Shown piece after piece: positions 1 through 8,696 of a DNA stretch of 33,399 bases; positions within the stretch are counted from its first letter, which is position 1; each line of letters opens with the position of its first letter. The position numbers and the translations under genes are program-made. The notes beneath the pieces are model-generated. The model searched no databases. It was not told where the DNA came from and worked only from the letters and a program-made list of their open reading frames with translations. Source of the stretch: Bacteroidia bacterium. Lineage in GTDB: Bacteria > Bacteroidota > Bacteroidia > Chitinophagales > BACL12. The stretch lies in NCBI GenBank assembly GCA_030432405.1, contig JAUIHG010000015.1, positions 1-33,399 on the forward strand, written 5' to 3'.

Positions 1-42
1 TAGCGCGCCGATGTCAACGCTACCCGAGACCAAAAAACTAGT

Positions 43-173
43 GGCACCTAACGTTTTGAGCAGGAGTTACGGGCCTTATACCTGGAAACACCAGCCTACC
101 CACCAGGGGTTCAGAATGGGCGACGGAGTCGCCAGGCATTGTCCGGCCCGTAAGTCTTGCTCATTGTTGTGCC
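43..173 (-). repeat. Long imperfect palindrome, attC-like
   Basis: The two arms pair in blocks separated by small internal loops. GGCAC (43-47) pairs with GTGCC (169-173), AAC (50-52) with GTT (166-168), TGAGCA (57-62) with TGCTCA (158-163), and TTACGGGCC (67-75) with GGCCCGTAA (145-153). Smaller hairpins lie in the centre, such as GGCGAC-GGA-GTCGCC at 119-133. Read on the minus strand, the element ends with GTTAGGT (52-46), which fits the integron R' consensus GTTRRRY. The opposite box, GCACAAC, departs from RYYYAAC at one base. The size and the stem-loop-stem layout fit an attC site, and the minus-strand ORF next to it stops inside the element, as cassette ORFs often do. No integrase gene is in the window, so cassette identity is inferred. 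Confidence 0.5.
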
Positions 174-655
174 CAGTTTTTTATTTTATTTATGTCTTGT
201 GCGTTTTTGGCTACATAAACTAGCTTATTTCCATCCATGATGAAAGCAGCCGGATTGATGTTCATTATGTGTGTCCAAAAGTCCTGCTGAAGCACTATTA
301 TTTTATTTTCCTTATGTTTCAATGAGAAATAGTCATAGTTCACATAATCATGCACATCTGGTAGAGCTGTGGGATCGTCAAACAGGTACCATTGGTCATA
401 TCCAGCACATTGTAGAAGCTTAAGATCTTCCTTCGCTAATCGTGGTGAATATGTTATTTTATTTATTGTTTTCCAGCCACGTTGTTTTTCAGATGGGCAG
501 GCAGTGATTGAGCCACTGTCAAAGTAGGCAATGGCTAGATACTTTCCGATAAATAGGTTAGGTAGTTGTTCTGCTAAGGACCACAGATTCATGCGGCTCC
601 CAGAAATACCTTCAAACCAATTGTATCCTGAGTATGAACCTGTGTAACAAGCCAT
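161..655 (-). CDS. Orphan AT-rich hypothetical protein, possible cassette gene
   Basis: This 164-residue ORF starts at an ATG at 655; an upstream TTG at 706 would add 17 residues. I do not recognise a family. The product is rich in Tyr, Trp, Asn and Lys, has no clear signal peptide and no transmembrane segment, and looks like a small soluble globular protein. Its base composition is far more AT-rich than every other gene in the window, which points to recent acquisition. The stop codon (161-163) lies inside the attC-like palindrome. GTTGTGCCCA (166-175) and its complement TGGGCACAAC (663-672) bracket the ORF, and AACTAGTGGC occurs directly repeated at 36-45 and 670-679. These boundary repeats support a discrete mobile unit. 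The reading frame is probable; the function is unknown. Confidence 0.5.
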   Translation of the reverse strand: MACYTGSYSGYNWFEGISGSRMNLWSLAEQLPNLFIGKYLAIAYFDSGSITACPSEKQRGWKTINKITYSPRLAKEDLKLLQCAGYDQWYLFDDPTALPDVHDYVNYDYFSLKHKENKIIVLQQDFWTHIMNINPAAFIMDGNKLVYVAKNAQDINKIKNWAQQ

Positions 656-925
656 TATTAATTGGGCACAACTAGTGGCTAGTCGCAGAGGATTACTTGT
701 AGCCAACTTGGATTTGCGGGTGTTTGTTGCTGATTATATGCCACCGGCCGTGGCTAAGCGCATGTTTGGGATATAATGAACATTGCTCTTTACATCCATG
801 CGTTGTCTAAATATACGCAATGACCGAACTGGGCTTCTCCCAATATCCGAACATCTCTTAAGGCTATTAAAGAATCCAATCGCCTTTCTGTGCTCCCTTT
901 AGCGGAATAGGAATCGCTGGCTTGT
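656..925. other. AT-rich spacer without recognisable gene
   Basis: I see no supported gene here. The composition resembles the AT-rich ORF to its left rather than the GC-rich array to its right, so the boundary of the putative insert probably lies near 900. A short self-complementary patch (GCCAC and GTGGC around 740-755) is present but is not enough for a call. Confidence 0.4.
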
Positions 926-927
926 GT

Positions 928-1732
928 GTGGTTCAGGTCAATGCGCAGTGCCGACGAAAAGCGGGAGCGTACCGACGTACGTGACCGACTTGAGGGTGCT
1001 GTGCAACAACACCATAGTATCAGAAGTCTTTCAGAAGGCCAAGATCAAGGCTTGCGGTCGGAGAGAAACGGGAGCGTACTATCGTACGTGACCGGTTCAA
1101 GCCGGCCGCGTAACGCACGGATTGAAGCTGTAGAAGCCTCTGCGTGGTTCAGGTCAAGGCGCAGTGCCGACGAAAAGCAGGAGCGTACTCAGGTACGTGA
1201 CCGCTTTGAGGAGGTGCTGCAACGCAGAGATGGGCCGCGCAGTGGCTTCCATTCACCAACCCATCAGCGCTTGTTCCGGCGCCTTGGGCTAGGCGCGCAG
1301 TGCCCGAAAGGAGGGAGCGTTCTCACGTACGTGATCGACTTGAGGGAGCTGTGCAACACAACCAGCGTATCAGAAGCCTCTCAGAAGGCCAAGATCAAGG
1401 CTTGCGGCCGGGGAGAAACGGGAGCGTACGCACGTACGTGACCGGTTCGAGCCGGCCGCGTAACGCACGGACTGAAGTTGTAGAAGCCACTGCGTGGTTC
1501 AGGTCAAGGCGCAGTGCCGACGAAAAGCAGGAGCGTACTCACGTACGTGACTGCTTTGAGGAGGTGCTGCAACGCAGAGATGGGCCGCGCAGTGGCTTCC
1601 ATGCACCAACCCATCAGCGCTTGTTCCGGCGCCTTGGGCTAGGCGCGCAGTGCCCGAAAGGAGGGAGCGTACTGACGTACGTGACCGACTTGAGGGTGCT
1701 GTGCAACAACGCCCAAGGCGTCGCAACAAGCG
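928..1732. repeat. Intergenic tandem repeat array, 350-bp unit with seven modules
   Basis: One full unit runs 1144-1493. It is preceded by a 216-bp shortened unit (928-1143) and followed by a partial unit (1494 to about 1732) that abuts the infB stop codon. Every unit holds the module GGAGCGTAC-N2-3-CGTACGTGA, starting at 964, 1071, 1180, 1314, 1421, 1530 and 1664. The spacing cycles 107, 109, 134 bp. CGTACG and ACGTACGT inside the module are palindromic. The shortened unit lacks one 134-bp segment and joins the left flank of one module type to the right flank of the next, as expected from recombination between modules. ORFs of 150-171 codons can be read through it, but they are Arg-rich, repeat with the DNA, exist on both strands and look spurious. 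Confidence 0.9.
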
Positions 1733-4672
1733 CTAGTTCAAAGTCCGTTTGACTTCAACCTCTTCGTACGCCTCGATGATATCCCCCACCTTCACATCAT
1801 TATACCCCTCCAAATTCAAACCACACTCCATGCCCGCGGTAACCTCCTTCGCGTCGTCTTTGAAGCGCTTGAGGCTGGCCAGGGAGCCGGTATGGACCAC
1901 CACACCGTCGCGGATGAGGCGGACTTTGGAGTTGCGGTTGATCTTGCCGTCCAGGACATAGCAACCGGCGATGGTACCGACGCGGGAGATCTTGAAGGTC
2001 TCGCGCACCTCGACGTTGGCCACCACCTTCTCTTCGATTTTGGCTTCGAGCATGCCTTCCATCGCGGCTTTGACTTCCTCGATGGCATCGTAGATGATGG
2101 AATAGGTGCGGATCTCGACCTGCTCCTTTTCGGCCAGCTTTCGCGCGGAGAGCGAAGGACGGACCTGGAAACCGATGATGATGGCCTCTGAAGCCGTGGC
2201 CAAGAGTACGTCGCTGTCGGTGATCTGGCCCACGCCCTTGTGCACCACGTTGACCGCAATCTCTTCGGTGCTGAGCTTGAGCAGGGAGTCGGTGAGGGCC
2301 TCGACCGAGCCGTCCACGTCGCCGCGGATGAGCAGGTTGAGTTCCTTGAAGGAGCCGATGGCCAGGCGCCGTCCAATCTCGTCCAGGGTGAGGTGCTTCT
2401 GTGCACGGATGCCCTGTTCGCGCTGGATTTGCGCACGCCGGTTGGCGATGTCCTTGGCCTCCTGTTCGCTCTCGTAGACCTTGAAGCGTTCGCCGGCTTG
2501 CGGCGCCCCGTTCAGGCCCAACAGCAGCAAGGGGGTGGAGGGACCGGCCTTCTTGACGGCCTTGTTGCGCTCGTTGAACATGGCCTTGACCTTGCCGTAA
2601 TGGGCACCGGCCACCACCATGTCGCCGACCTGCAAGGTGCCTTCCTGGACCATGATGTTGGAGACATAACCCCGGCCCTTGTCCAGTGAGGCTTCCACGA
2701 TGGAGCCGATGGCGGGTTTGTCCGGGTTGGCCTTCAGTTCGAGCAGTTCGGACTCCAGGAGGATCTTTTCGAGCAGGTCGTCCACACCTTCGCCGGTTTT
2801 GGCGGACACGTGCTGGACCTGGAACTTGCCGCCCCAATCCTCCACGAGGATGTTCATGTTGGACAGCTGCTCTTTGATCTTGTCGGGGTTGGCCCCCGGC
2901 TTGTCGATCTTGTTGATGGCAAAGATCATCGGCACCCCGGCGGCCTGCGCGTGGCTGATGGCCTCCTTGGTTTGGGGCATGACCGCGTCGTCCGCGGCCA
3001 CGATGATCACGGCAATGTCGGTGACTTTGGCACCGCGCGCACGCATGGCCGTAAAGGCCTCGTGACCCGGGGTGTCCAGGAAGGCCACCTTCTTGCCGGA
3101 AGACGTTTGCACCTCGTAGGCACCTATGTGCTGCGTGATGCCGCCTTTCTCGCCGGCTACCACGTTGGCTTCCCGGATGTAGTCGAGCAAGGAGGTCTTA
3201 CCGTGGTCCACGTGGCCCATGATGGTGACGATGGGCGCGCGTTCCACGAGGCTTTCGGGATCGTCCTCGATTTCTTCTTCCTCGATGTCGCCGGAGGCGG
3301 TCGGGTCGATGAACTCGATGTCATAGCCGAATTCCGTGCCCACCAATTCGATCACCTCGGCGTCGAGGCGCTGGTTGATGGAAACGATGATGCCCAGGCC
3401 CATGCAGGTGGAGATCACCTGGGTGGGCGTGACGTCCATCAGGCTGGCCAGCTCGGCCACGGAGATGAACTCGGTGACCTGCAGCGTGCTGTCGTCGGCG
3501 GCAGCAGCGGCCTGGTCGGCGCGTTCAGCGTGGTCGTCCCGTTTGGCTTTGCGGAGCTTGGAGCGGGCGCTTTTGCCCTTGGCTCCACCGCTCAGCTTGG
3601 CCATTGTGTTCTTGATCTTCTCCCGAATCTCCTTTTCGGACAATTCGGTGGGCTGCTTGCGGCCACGGCCACCGGCAGCTCCTCCGCGACCTCCGGGACC
3701 ACCAGGGCCTCCGGGACCGCGACCACCACCGGGGCCACCGGTGCGCGGGGTGCCGGGCCGGTCCGTGCGCTGGATGCGCTTCCGCTTGCCGCGGCGGCTT
3801 TCGGCATCCCTTGGCTTTTCGACGGGCAGATCGATCTTGCCCACCACCTTGGGACCGTCCAACGTGACCTTCTCGGTCTTGATGACGTTGTCTTCCTCGG
3901 TCTTCGGCTTGGCGCTTTCGGGGTCCACCGAAGCCAGGGGCGCAGGCTCCTTGCTGGCGGGTTCCTCCTTGGGCGCAGCGGTTTTGGCGGCCGTCTTGGG
4001 GCCTTCCTCCGCTTTGCCGGTGGCCGCCTTCGGCGAAGCCGGAGCTTCGGCCTTGGCCGCTTCTTCCTCCTTGGCCTTGCCGGCCGCTTTGGACGGCTCG
4101 GCCTTGGGCTCGGCTGCAGGCTTTTCGGCGGGCTTCTCCTCGGCCTTGTCCTCCGCCTTTTTCTTGGGGGCGGCTTTCTTCTTGCCGGACGCAGCGTCCA
4201 GGTCCACCTTGCCCACCACCTTGGGACCGGACAGGCCGCTCTTGGGCGCTTCGTCCTCCTTGGCCTCCGCCTTCGGCGAAGCCGCTTCTTCGGCCTTTTC
4301 AGGCGCGGCTTCCTTGGGCGCAGCAGGTGCCGGCTCCTCCTCTTTGGGAGCAGCGCCGGCATCCACCAGGTTGGACTGCACAAAGATCTCCTCCTTCTCG
4401 TCCTTTTTGGGCGGCAGGGGAGCGGCGGCCTCGTCGAGGGCCACCTCTTCGCGCTTCTTGTTGCCGATGGAGATCGAGTCGGCCTGGGCTTTCATGCCCT
4501 TGTCCTTATGGAACGCCTTCAGCAGCGCGCCATACATCTCCTCGCTGAGCTTGGTCGTAGGACGGCTCTGCACGTCGTAGCCCTTCGCTTGAAGGTGCTC
4601 CACGATCGTTGCCGTCGACACGTTGAACTCACGCGCGGCATTGACCAGTCTGATCGTCTTGGTTTCGGGCAT
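1733..4672 (-). CDS. infB: Translation initiation factor IF-2
   Basis: IF-2 is the GTPase that delivers fMet-tRNA to the 30S subunit and promotes subunit joining in the cytoplasm. The 979-residue product begins with an IF2_N helical domain (about 1-50), followed by a long Ala/Glu/Lys/Pro linker (about 85-300) and a Gly/Arg-rich stretch. A second IF2_N-like domain lies at about 395-455, then the G domain with GHVDHGKT (near 484), DTPGHEAF (near 531), NKID (near 583) and SAKTGEG (near 621), then the beta-barrel and C-terminal fMet-binding domains. The motif PKVVGK(V/I)DL occurs twice in the linker. It starts at an ATG 25 bp after the nusA stop and is the last gene of the operon. The stop is immediately next to the tandem array, and no intrinsic terminator is visible there. 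Confidence 0.98.
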   Translation of the reverse strand: MPETKTIRLVNAAREFNVSTATIVEHLQAKGYDVQSRPTTKLSEEMYGALLKAFHKDKGMKAQADSISIGNKKREEVALDEAAAPLPPKKDEKEEIFVQSNLVDAGAAPKEEEPAPAAPKEAAPEKAEEAASPKAEAKEDEAPKSGLSGPKVVGKVDLDAASGKKKAAPKKKAEDKAEEKPAEKPAAEPKAEPSKAAGKAKEEEAAKAEAPASPKAATGKAEEGPKTAAKTAAPKEEPASKEPAPLASVDPESAKPKTEEDNVIKTEKVTLDGPKVVGKIDLPVEKPRDAESRRGKRKRIQRTDRPGTPRTGGPGGGRGPGGPGGPGGRGGAAGGRGRKQPTELSEKEIREKIKNTMAKLSGGAKGKSARSKLRKAKRDDHAERADQAAAAADDSTLQVTEFISVAELASLMDVTPTQVISTCMGLGIIVSINQRLDAEVIELVGTEFGYDIEFIDPTASGDIEEEEIEDDPESLVERAPIVTIMGHVDHGKTSLLDYIREANVVAGEKGGITQHIGAYEVQTSSGKKVAFLDTPGHEAFTAMRARGAKVTDIAVIIVAADDAVMPQTKEAISHAQAAGVPMIFAINKIDKPGANPDKIKEQLSNMNILVEDWGGKFQVQHVSAKTGEGVDDLLEKILLESELLELKANPDKPAIGSIVEASLDKGRGYVSNIMVQEGTLQVGDMVVAGAHYGKVKAMFNERNKAVKKAGPSTPLLLLGLNGAPQAGERFKVYESEQEAKDIANRRAQIQREQGIRAQKHLTLDEIGRRLAIGSFKELNLLIRGDVDGSVEALTDSLLKLSTEEIAVNVVHKGVGQITDSDVLLATASEAIIIGFQVRPSLSARKLAEKEQVEIRTYSIIYDAIEEVKAAMEGMLEAKIEEKVVANVEVRETFKISRVGTIAGCYVLDGKINRNSKVRLIRDGVVVHTGSLASLKRFKDDAKEVTAGMECGLNLEGYNDVKVGDIIEAYEEVEVKRTLN

Positions 4673-4697
4673 AAAAGGTGGACAAAGTTACCAATTC

Positions 4698-5945
4698 CTA
4701 GGCTTCGTCGTCGAACTCGGCGCGCAGGATGCGGTGTATCTCGGTTACGGTTTCCTCTTCCAAATCCGTGCGCCGTGCCAGTTCTTCGACGGTAAGGGCG
4801 AGCACGCTGCGGGCCGTGTCGCAACCGATCTCCTTGAGCGCGTCGATCATCCAACCGTCGATCTCGTCGGCAAACTCGTCGAGGTTGACGTCGTAGTCCT
4901 CATCCGGCGCGTCGCGGAACACGTCGATGGAGAAATCCGTCAGGCGGCTGGCCAGTTTGATGTTCAAGCCGCCCTTGCCGATGGCCAGGGAGACCTGGTC
5001 GGGCGCCAGATAGACTTTGGCCTTGCGGGCCTCCATGTCCAGCTCCATCGAGGTGATGCGGGCCGGGCTCAGGGCACGGGTAATCAGCAGTTGCTGATTG
5101 GTGGTGAAGTTGATGATGTCGATGTTCTCGTTGCGCAGTTCGCGCACAATGCCGTGGATGCGGGAGCCCTTCATGCCCACGCAGGCGCCGACCGGGTCGA
5201 TGCGGTCGTCGTAGGACTCCACGGCCACTTTGGCGCGTTCGCCAGGTTGGCGAACGATTTTCCGGATGGTGATCAGGCCATCGAAGATCTCGGGGACCTC
5301 CAGCTCCAGCAGCTTGGCCAAAAAGGCGTTGTCCGTGCGGGAAAGGATGACCTGCGGCGTGGTGGGGTTTTTCATTTCCACCGCCTTGACCACCGCGCGG
5401 ACGGTATCGCCCTTGCGGAAGAAGTCGGCCGGGATCTGCTCGCGCTTGGGCATGACCAGTTCGTTGCCCTCGTCGTCCAGCAGCAGCAGTTCTTTCTTCC
5501 AGATCTGGTACACCTCGCCGGTGACGATGTCGCCCACGCGCTTGGCGTACTTCTTATAGAGTTCGTCTTTTTCCAGTTCCAGCACGCGGCTGACCAGGGT
5601 CTGGCGGGCGGCCAGAATGGCCCTGCGGCCGAAGGATTCGATGGTGATTTCCTCAAAGGTTTCCTCCCCAACTTCCATGTCCGGCTCGATGGTTTTGGCC
5701 TCGGCCAGGGCAATCTCGGCCACGGGATCCTCGACTTCGCCGTCCGGCACAATCGTGCGCCGGTGCCAGATTTCCAGGTCGCCCTTCTCCGTGTTGACGA
5801 TGATGTCGAAGTTGTCGTCGTTCTCGTACTTCTTCCGCAAGAGGGTGCGGAAGACCTCTTCGAGCACCCGCATGAGCGTGGGGCGGTCGATGTTTTTGAA
5901 CTCCTTGAACTCGGCAAATGAGTTGACCAATTCGGCGCTGTTCAT
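4698..5945 (-). CDS. nusA: Transcription termination/antitermination factor NusA
   Basis: NusA binds RNA polymerase and nascent RNA and modulates pausing, intrinsic termination and antitermination. The 415-residue product has the N-terminal RNAP-binding domain (about 1-125), an S1 domain (about 135-200, with the GDIVTGEV signature) and two KH domains. The first KH loop is GMKG near residue 255 and the second is GKGG near 320. A short acidic C-terminal helical region follows. The length is typical of Bacteroidota, which lack the long C-terminal repeats of enterobacterial NusA. It starts at an ATG about 105 bp after the rimP stop and 25 bp before infB. In other bacteria NusA is known to affect expression of its own operon, which is relevant to the leader hairpin upstream of rimP. 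Confidence 0.97.
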   Translation of the reverse strand: MNSAELVNSFAEFKEFKNIDRPTLMRVLEEVFRTLLRKKYENDDNFDIIVNTEKGDLEIWHRRTIVPDGEVEDPVAEIALAEAKTIEPDMEVGEETFEEITIESFGRRAILAARQTLVSRVLELEKDELYKKYAKRVGDIVTGEVYQIWKKELLLLDDEGNELVMPKREQIPADFFRKGDTVRAVVKAVEMKNPTTPQVILSRTDNAFLAKLLELEVPEIFDGLITIRKIVRQPGERAKVAVESYDDRIDPVGACVGMKGSRIHGIVRELRNENIDIINFTTNQQLLITRALSPARITSMELDMEARKAKVYLAPDQVSLAIGKGGLNIKLASRLTDFSIDVFRDAPDEDYDVNLDEFADEIDGWMIDALKEIGCDTARSVLALTVEELARRTDLEEETVTEIHRILRAEFDDEA

Positions 5946-6050
5946 GGCATGTTGGCTTAAGTAGAGGAGCGCGCTGCAGCGGTAGGGAGAACAACCGCCT
6001 TACCGGCGAAGCGCTTGGGTTAAGGGCGATGAAGCAATGCGAACAGCCGC

Positions 6051-6554
6051 TCAGAAAGGCAGGCTGCGTTTGGTGGATTTGATGCGGTCGAAGGGCAGGC
6101 TGTGCCGTTCGGTTTCGGGGGCCGGCGCGTCGGCTCCGGCTTTGGCCTTGGCTTTGGAAGGCGCGCCAACGTAGGCATCCAGCTCGATGCCCGTCTCGCT
6201 GGCGTCGGCCAGGATGCCCTGGAGCTTGCGGCCGTCCAGCAGCACCACGTCAACCTCCCGGCCGATGTATTTGCGGTACTGGCGCAGGGTCTTGAAGGGG
6301 TTGCCCATGCCCGGACTCGACACCTCCAGGATGTAGTCCCTGGGCACGCCTTCGGCATGGTCCAGGTAGGTTTCCAGAAAGCGGCTGACCGCCTCACAGG
6401 CATCCAGGTCAATGCCCTTGTCGGGGGCGTCCCGATCCAGGTAGACTTCGATGCGCCGCGAGGCCGGGTTGTGGCGGACCTCCACCAGGTAAGCGTCCAG
6501 CTCGTCGAGCTTGGGCGCCAGCCATTCGTTGATGCGGTCGTGTAAACTGGGCAT
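6051..6554 (-). CDS. rimP: Ribosome maturation factor RimP
   Basis: RimP assists late assembly of the 30S subunit. I start it at the ATG at 6554, giving 167 residues beginning MPSLHDRINEWL. Longer in-frame versions read into the leader hairpin and encode Cys/Arg-rich sequence unlike the family. Recognisable parts are the N-terminal alpha/beta domain with VEVRHNPASRRIEVYLD, the segment LDACEAVSRFLE, and the conserved LEVSSPGMGNPFKTLRQY that leads into the C-terminal SH3-like domain. A charged Ala/Lys-rich tail follows. It is the first gene of rimP-nusA-infB, the order conserved widely in bacteria. There is no obvious Shine-Dalgarno, as is common in this phylum. Confidence 0.95.
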   Translation of the reverse strand: MPSLHDRINEWLAPKLDELDAYLVEVRHNPASRRIEVYLDRDAPDKGIDLDACEAVSRFLETYLDHAEGVPRDYILEVSSPGMGNPFKTLRQYRKYIGREVDVVLLDGRKLQGILADASETGIELDAYVGAPSKAKAKAGADAPAPETERHSLPFDRIKSTKRSLPF

Positions 6555-6562
6555 TTGGCGGC

Positions 6563-6591
6563 AACAAAAGAGGGGGCCACAGGGCCCCCTC
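6563..6591 (-). terminator. Terminator-like hairpin in the rimP leader, possible attenuator
   Basis: On the minus strand GAGGGGGCC (6591-6583) and GGCCCCCTC (6578-6570) form a 9-bp GC stem with a 4-nt loop, followed directly by TTTTGTT. The start codon of rimP is only about 9 nt further on. There is no minus-strand gene upstream that would need terminating, so this hairpin probably lies in the 5' leader of the rimP-nusA-infB mRNA. It may act as an attenuator or as a leader-stabilising hairpin. Confidence 0.6.
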
Positions 6592-6604
6592 GCGCGAGAG
6601 GGAG

Positions 6605-6612
6605 CAAAACTA
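6605..6612 (-). promoter_or_regulatory. Possible -7 promoter element for rimP-nusA-infB
   Basis: On the minus strand the sequence TAGTTTTG (6612 to 6605) matches the Bacteroidota -7 consensus TAnnTTTG. It lies about 50 bp upstream of the rimP ATG and just before the leader hairpin. I do not see a clear TTTG -33 element at the expected distance, so the call is tentative. Confidence 0.4.
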
Positions 6613-6720
6613 ACCATAAAGTCCTGAACCCCGTGGGGTATGCCCCTTTTGCTTCCGCAGCCGGTCTGCCATGGGCGGTCCAACGGGCGTTCCTTCGGGT
6701 GGGCCGGGCCGCCGGGCCTT

Positions 6721-6741
6721 GTTTTCGCCTCCGGCGAAAAC
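6721..6741. repeat. Perfect inverted repeat, TTCGCC/GGCGAA family
   Basis: GTTTTCGCC (6721-6729), spacer TCC, GGCGAAAAC (6733-6741). This is the longest member (9-bp arms) of a palindromic word family seen in many places in the window. Here it lies between the divergent rimP and kinase operons. It is not followed by a T-run on either strand, so it is not an ordinary intrinsic terminator. Confidence 0.8.
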
Positions 6742-6766
6742 GCTGTAAGCCCATGTCCGCTGACTA

Positions 6767-6821
6767 GTTAAGAAATGTTAATCCTTACAAACGTATAAGG
6801 CCGGCCGTTAACTTCGTTAAC
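6767..6821 (+). promoter_or_regulatory. GTTAA direct-repeat box upstream of the two-component operon
   Basis: GTTAA (6767-6771) and GTTAA (6777-6781) are exactly 10 bp apart. A second pair, GTTAAC at 6807-6812 and 6816-6821, follows with a 9-bp period. The form GTTAA-N5-GTTAA is close to the known E. coli CpxR box GTAAA-N5-GTAAA, and OmpR-family regulators bind such helically phased repeats. The kinase start codon is at 6898. Control by the regulator encoded two genes downstream is an inference. Confidence 0.5.
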
Positions 6822-6897
6822 ATACCGCAGTGCGGCCGGTCCGTCCGGGATGCCGCTGCCGCCCCCCGCTCTGCACAAACGGGGCCCTCCGTCCACG

Positions 6898-8598
6898 ATG
6901 AACGTCCGCAAGATTTGGTTGATCACGGTGCTGATGAGCACGGCTTTGGCCGGCATCATCCTCGTGCAGGCGTATTACATCTCCAACGCCATCGACCTGC
7001 GGCGGACCATCTTCCGCGAACAGGTGCGCACCGCCCTGCAGGCCACCGTGGACCGCATGGACCGGCTGGCCGCGGCCGAATTGCTCGAAGAGCGCGGCGA
7101 ATGGCGTTTCCTGCGCGAATCCGCTTTTGAACCCCTGGATACCAGTGGCCTGGCGGCCGAAGTGGCCGACAGCCTGATCAGCGATTACCTGGCCCTGGGG
7201 CCGGGTGCCCTTAGCGGAGGGGGCCTGGCGGGCGGTGGATTGTCGGGTGGTGCCCTGGGCGGACGGCCCATAGAAATGCCGGACATCACGCTCCCGATGC
7301 CGGGATCGGGTTCGCCGGCAGGCGAAGGCCCCGGCACTGGCCCAAACGAAAGCGGCCTATCTGCCGCGGCGGGGCGCTACCTCACCGAGCCCTTCAACAT
7401 CACCAGCAGCGTCTACGACGTGGGCGATGCCGACTACGAGAAGCTGCTGCCCGAGCTGCTGGAAAACACCCAGGCCCAGGTGGTGGCCAATGTGCGCCGC
7501 TTCAATGCGCTGGTGGGCGACGTGATGGTGGAGCTGATGCGGGGCAAGTACGGCCCCACGCGGCGCATCGACCCCGAGCTGGTGGACTCGCTGCTGCAGC
7601 GCGAACTGGCCACCCGGGGCATCGAGGTGCCTTATGAGTTTGGCATTGTGCTCGGCGACCAGCAGTTCATCACCACCGCTTCCGCCCCCGAGGACGAACA
7701 AGCCCTGCTGGCCTCCCCGCACCGGGTGAGCCTGCATCCCGAAAACCTCTTTGCCAGCTCCGACGAGCTCTACGTGCATTTCCCCAAGGAGAAACGCTAC
7801 GTGCTGGAGCGGGTCTGGACGGTGCTGACCGGCTCGGGCCTGTTCACCCTGGTCATCATCCTGGGCTTCAGCTACACCATCTCGGCGCTGTTCCGCCAAA
7901 AGAAGGTGGCGGACATCAAAAACGACTTCATCAACAACATGACCCACGAGTTCAAGACGCCGATCGCCACGATCTCCCTGGCGGTGGACTCGATGGGCAA
8001 TCCCAAAATCAGCGGCAATCCCGACCGCATCCGGCACTACACCAACATCATCCGCGACGAGAACCGCCGTATGAACGGTCAAGTGGAAAAGGTGCTGCAG
8101 ATGGCGCTTTTGGACCGCAACGAAATCAAGCTCAGCCGCGAACCCCTGGACCTGCACCAGGTGGCCCGCACGGCCGCCGAGGCCATGGGCGTGCAGGTGG
8201 AAAGCAAGGGCGGTGCGTTGAACCTGGAGTTGAAGGCCGAGCGGCCGGGCGTTTTTGCCGACGAGGTGCACATCACCAATGTGGTGCAGAACCTGCTGGA
8301 CAACGCCAACAAGTATTCGCCGGAGGCGCCCGTGATCGGGGTGGAAACCTGGAACGACAAACACGGGGTCTACCTGGCCGTGACCGACCAGGGCATGGGC
8401 ATGAGCCGCGAGACCCAGAACAGCATCTTCGAAAAATTCTACCGTTCGCCGAAAGGCAACGTGCACGACGTCAAGGGCTTCGGCCTGGGCCTGACTTACG
8501 TGAAGGCCATTCTGGACGCCCATGGCGGCTCCATCACCGTCAAATCCCAGCTCGGAAAGGGCTCGCGCTTCATCATATACCTGCCCTCCGCCACGTGA
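6898..8598 (+). CDS. Membrane sensor histidine kinase, RprX-like
   Basis: This is an inner-membrane sensor kinase that autophosphorylates on His and passes phosphate to its partner regulator. I start at the ATG at 6898 (566 residues), so that the first transmembrane helix (about 6-28) sits at the N-terminus. The periplasmic region (about 29-305) contains a Gly-rich linker. A second helix lies at about 306-328. The HisKA box is MTHEFKTPIATISLAVDSM with the phospho-acceptor His near residue 350. The ATPase domain carries an N box (NLLDNANKYSPEAP), G1 (DQGMGMS), F box (IFEKFYR) and G2 (GFGLGLTYVK). The response regulator follows about 100 bp downstream. A GTTAA repeat box lies upstream. Identity as a kinase is certain; the signal sensed is unknown. 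Confidence 0.95.
   Translation: MNVRKIWLITVLMSTALAGIILVQAYYISNAIDLRRTIFREQVRTALQATVDRMDRLAAAELLEERGEWRFLRESAFEPLDTSGLAAEVADSLISDYLALGPGALSGGGLAGGGLSGGALGGRPIEMPDITLPMPGSGSPAGEGPGTGPNESGLSAAAGRYLTEPFNITSSVYDVGDADYEKLLPELLENTQAQVVANVRRFNALVGDVMVELMRGKYGPTRRIDPELVDSLLQRELATRGIEVPYEFGIVLGDQQFITTASAPEDEQALLASPHRVSLHPENLFASSDELYVHFPKEKRYVLERVWTVLTGSGLFTLVIILGFSYTISALFRQKKVADIKNDFINNMTHEFKTPIATISLAVDSMGNPKISGNPDRIRHYTNIIRDENRRMNGQVEKVLQMALLDRNEIKLSREPLDLHQVARTAAEAMGVQVESKGGALNLELKAERPGVFADEVHITNVVQNLLDNANKYSPEAPVIGVETWNDKHGVYLAVTDQGMGMSRETQNSIFEKFYRSPKGNVHDVKGFGLGLTYVKAILDAHGGSITVKSQLGKGSRFIIYLPSAT
7311..7326. repeat. TTCGCC-GGCA-GGCGAA palindromic word
   Basis: A 6-bp inverted repeat with a 4-nt spacer, inside the kinase gene at the Gly-rich periplasmic linker. 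It belongs to the same word family as 6721-6741, 12200-12215, 13392-13410, 15304-15321, 16755-16771 and 32617-32632. Confidence 0.7.
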
Positions 8599-8696
8599 TG
8601 CGGGAGGACCAATACGCCTGCCGGCGAAGCACCATGCCAAACACCCAACACGATACACACACCCCCGCCCACACCCAGACACCAACTCGACGCACC

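Noticed and set aside
11-223. A 70-codon plus-strand ORF at the left edge
   Set aside because: It lies across both arms of the attC-like palindrome and overlaps the end of the minus-strand ORF. The product has no features.
926-1752. Two overlapping plus-strand ORFs of 171 and 150 codons and a minus-strand ORF of 76 codons in the repeat array
   Set aside because: They are read from the tandem repeat DNA itself, exist on both strands, are Arg/Ser-rich, and show no domain or start signal. The repeat structure explains them fully.
2810-4795. A 661-codon plus-strand ORF opposite infB
   Set aside because: It is a shadow of the strongly biased third-position usage of infB. Its product is low-complexity Gly/Leu/Arg and matches nothing, whereas the infB frame carries all IF-2 motifs.
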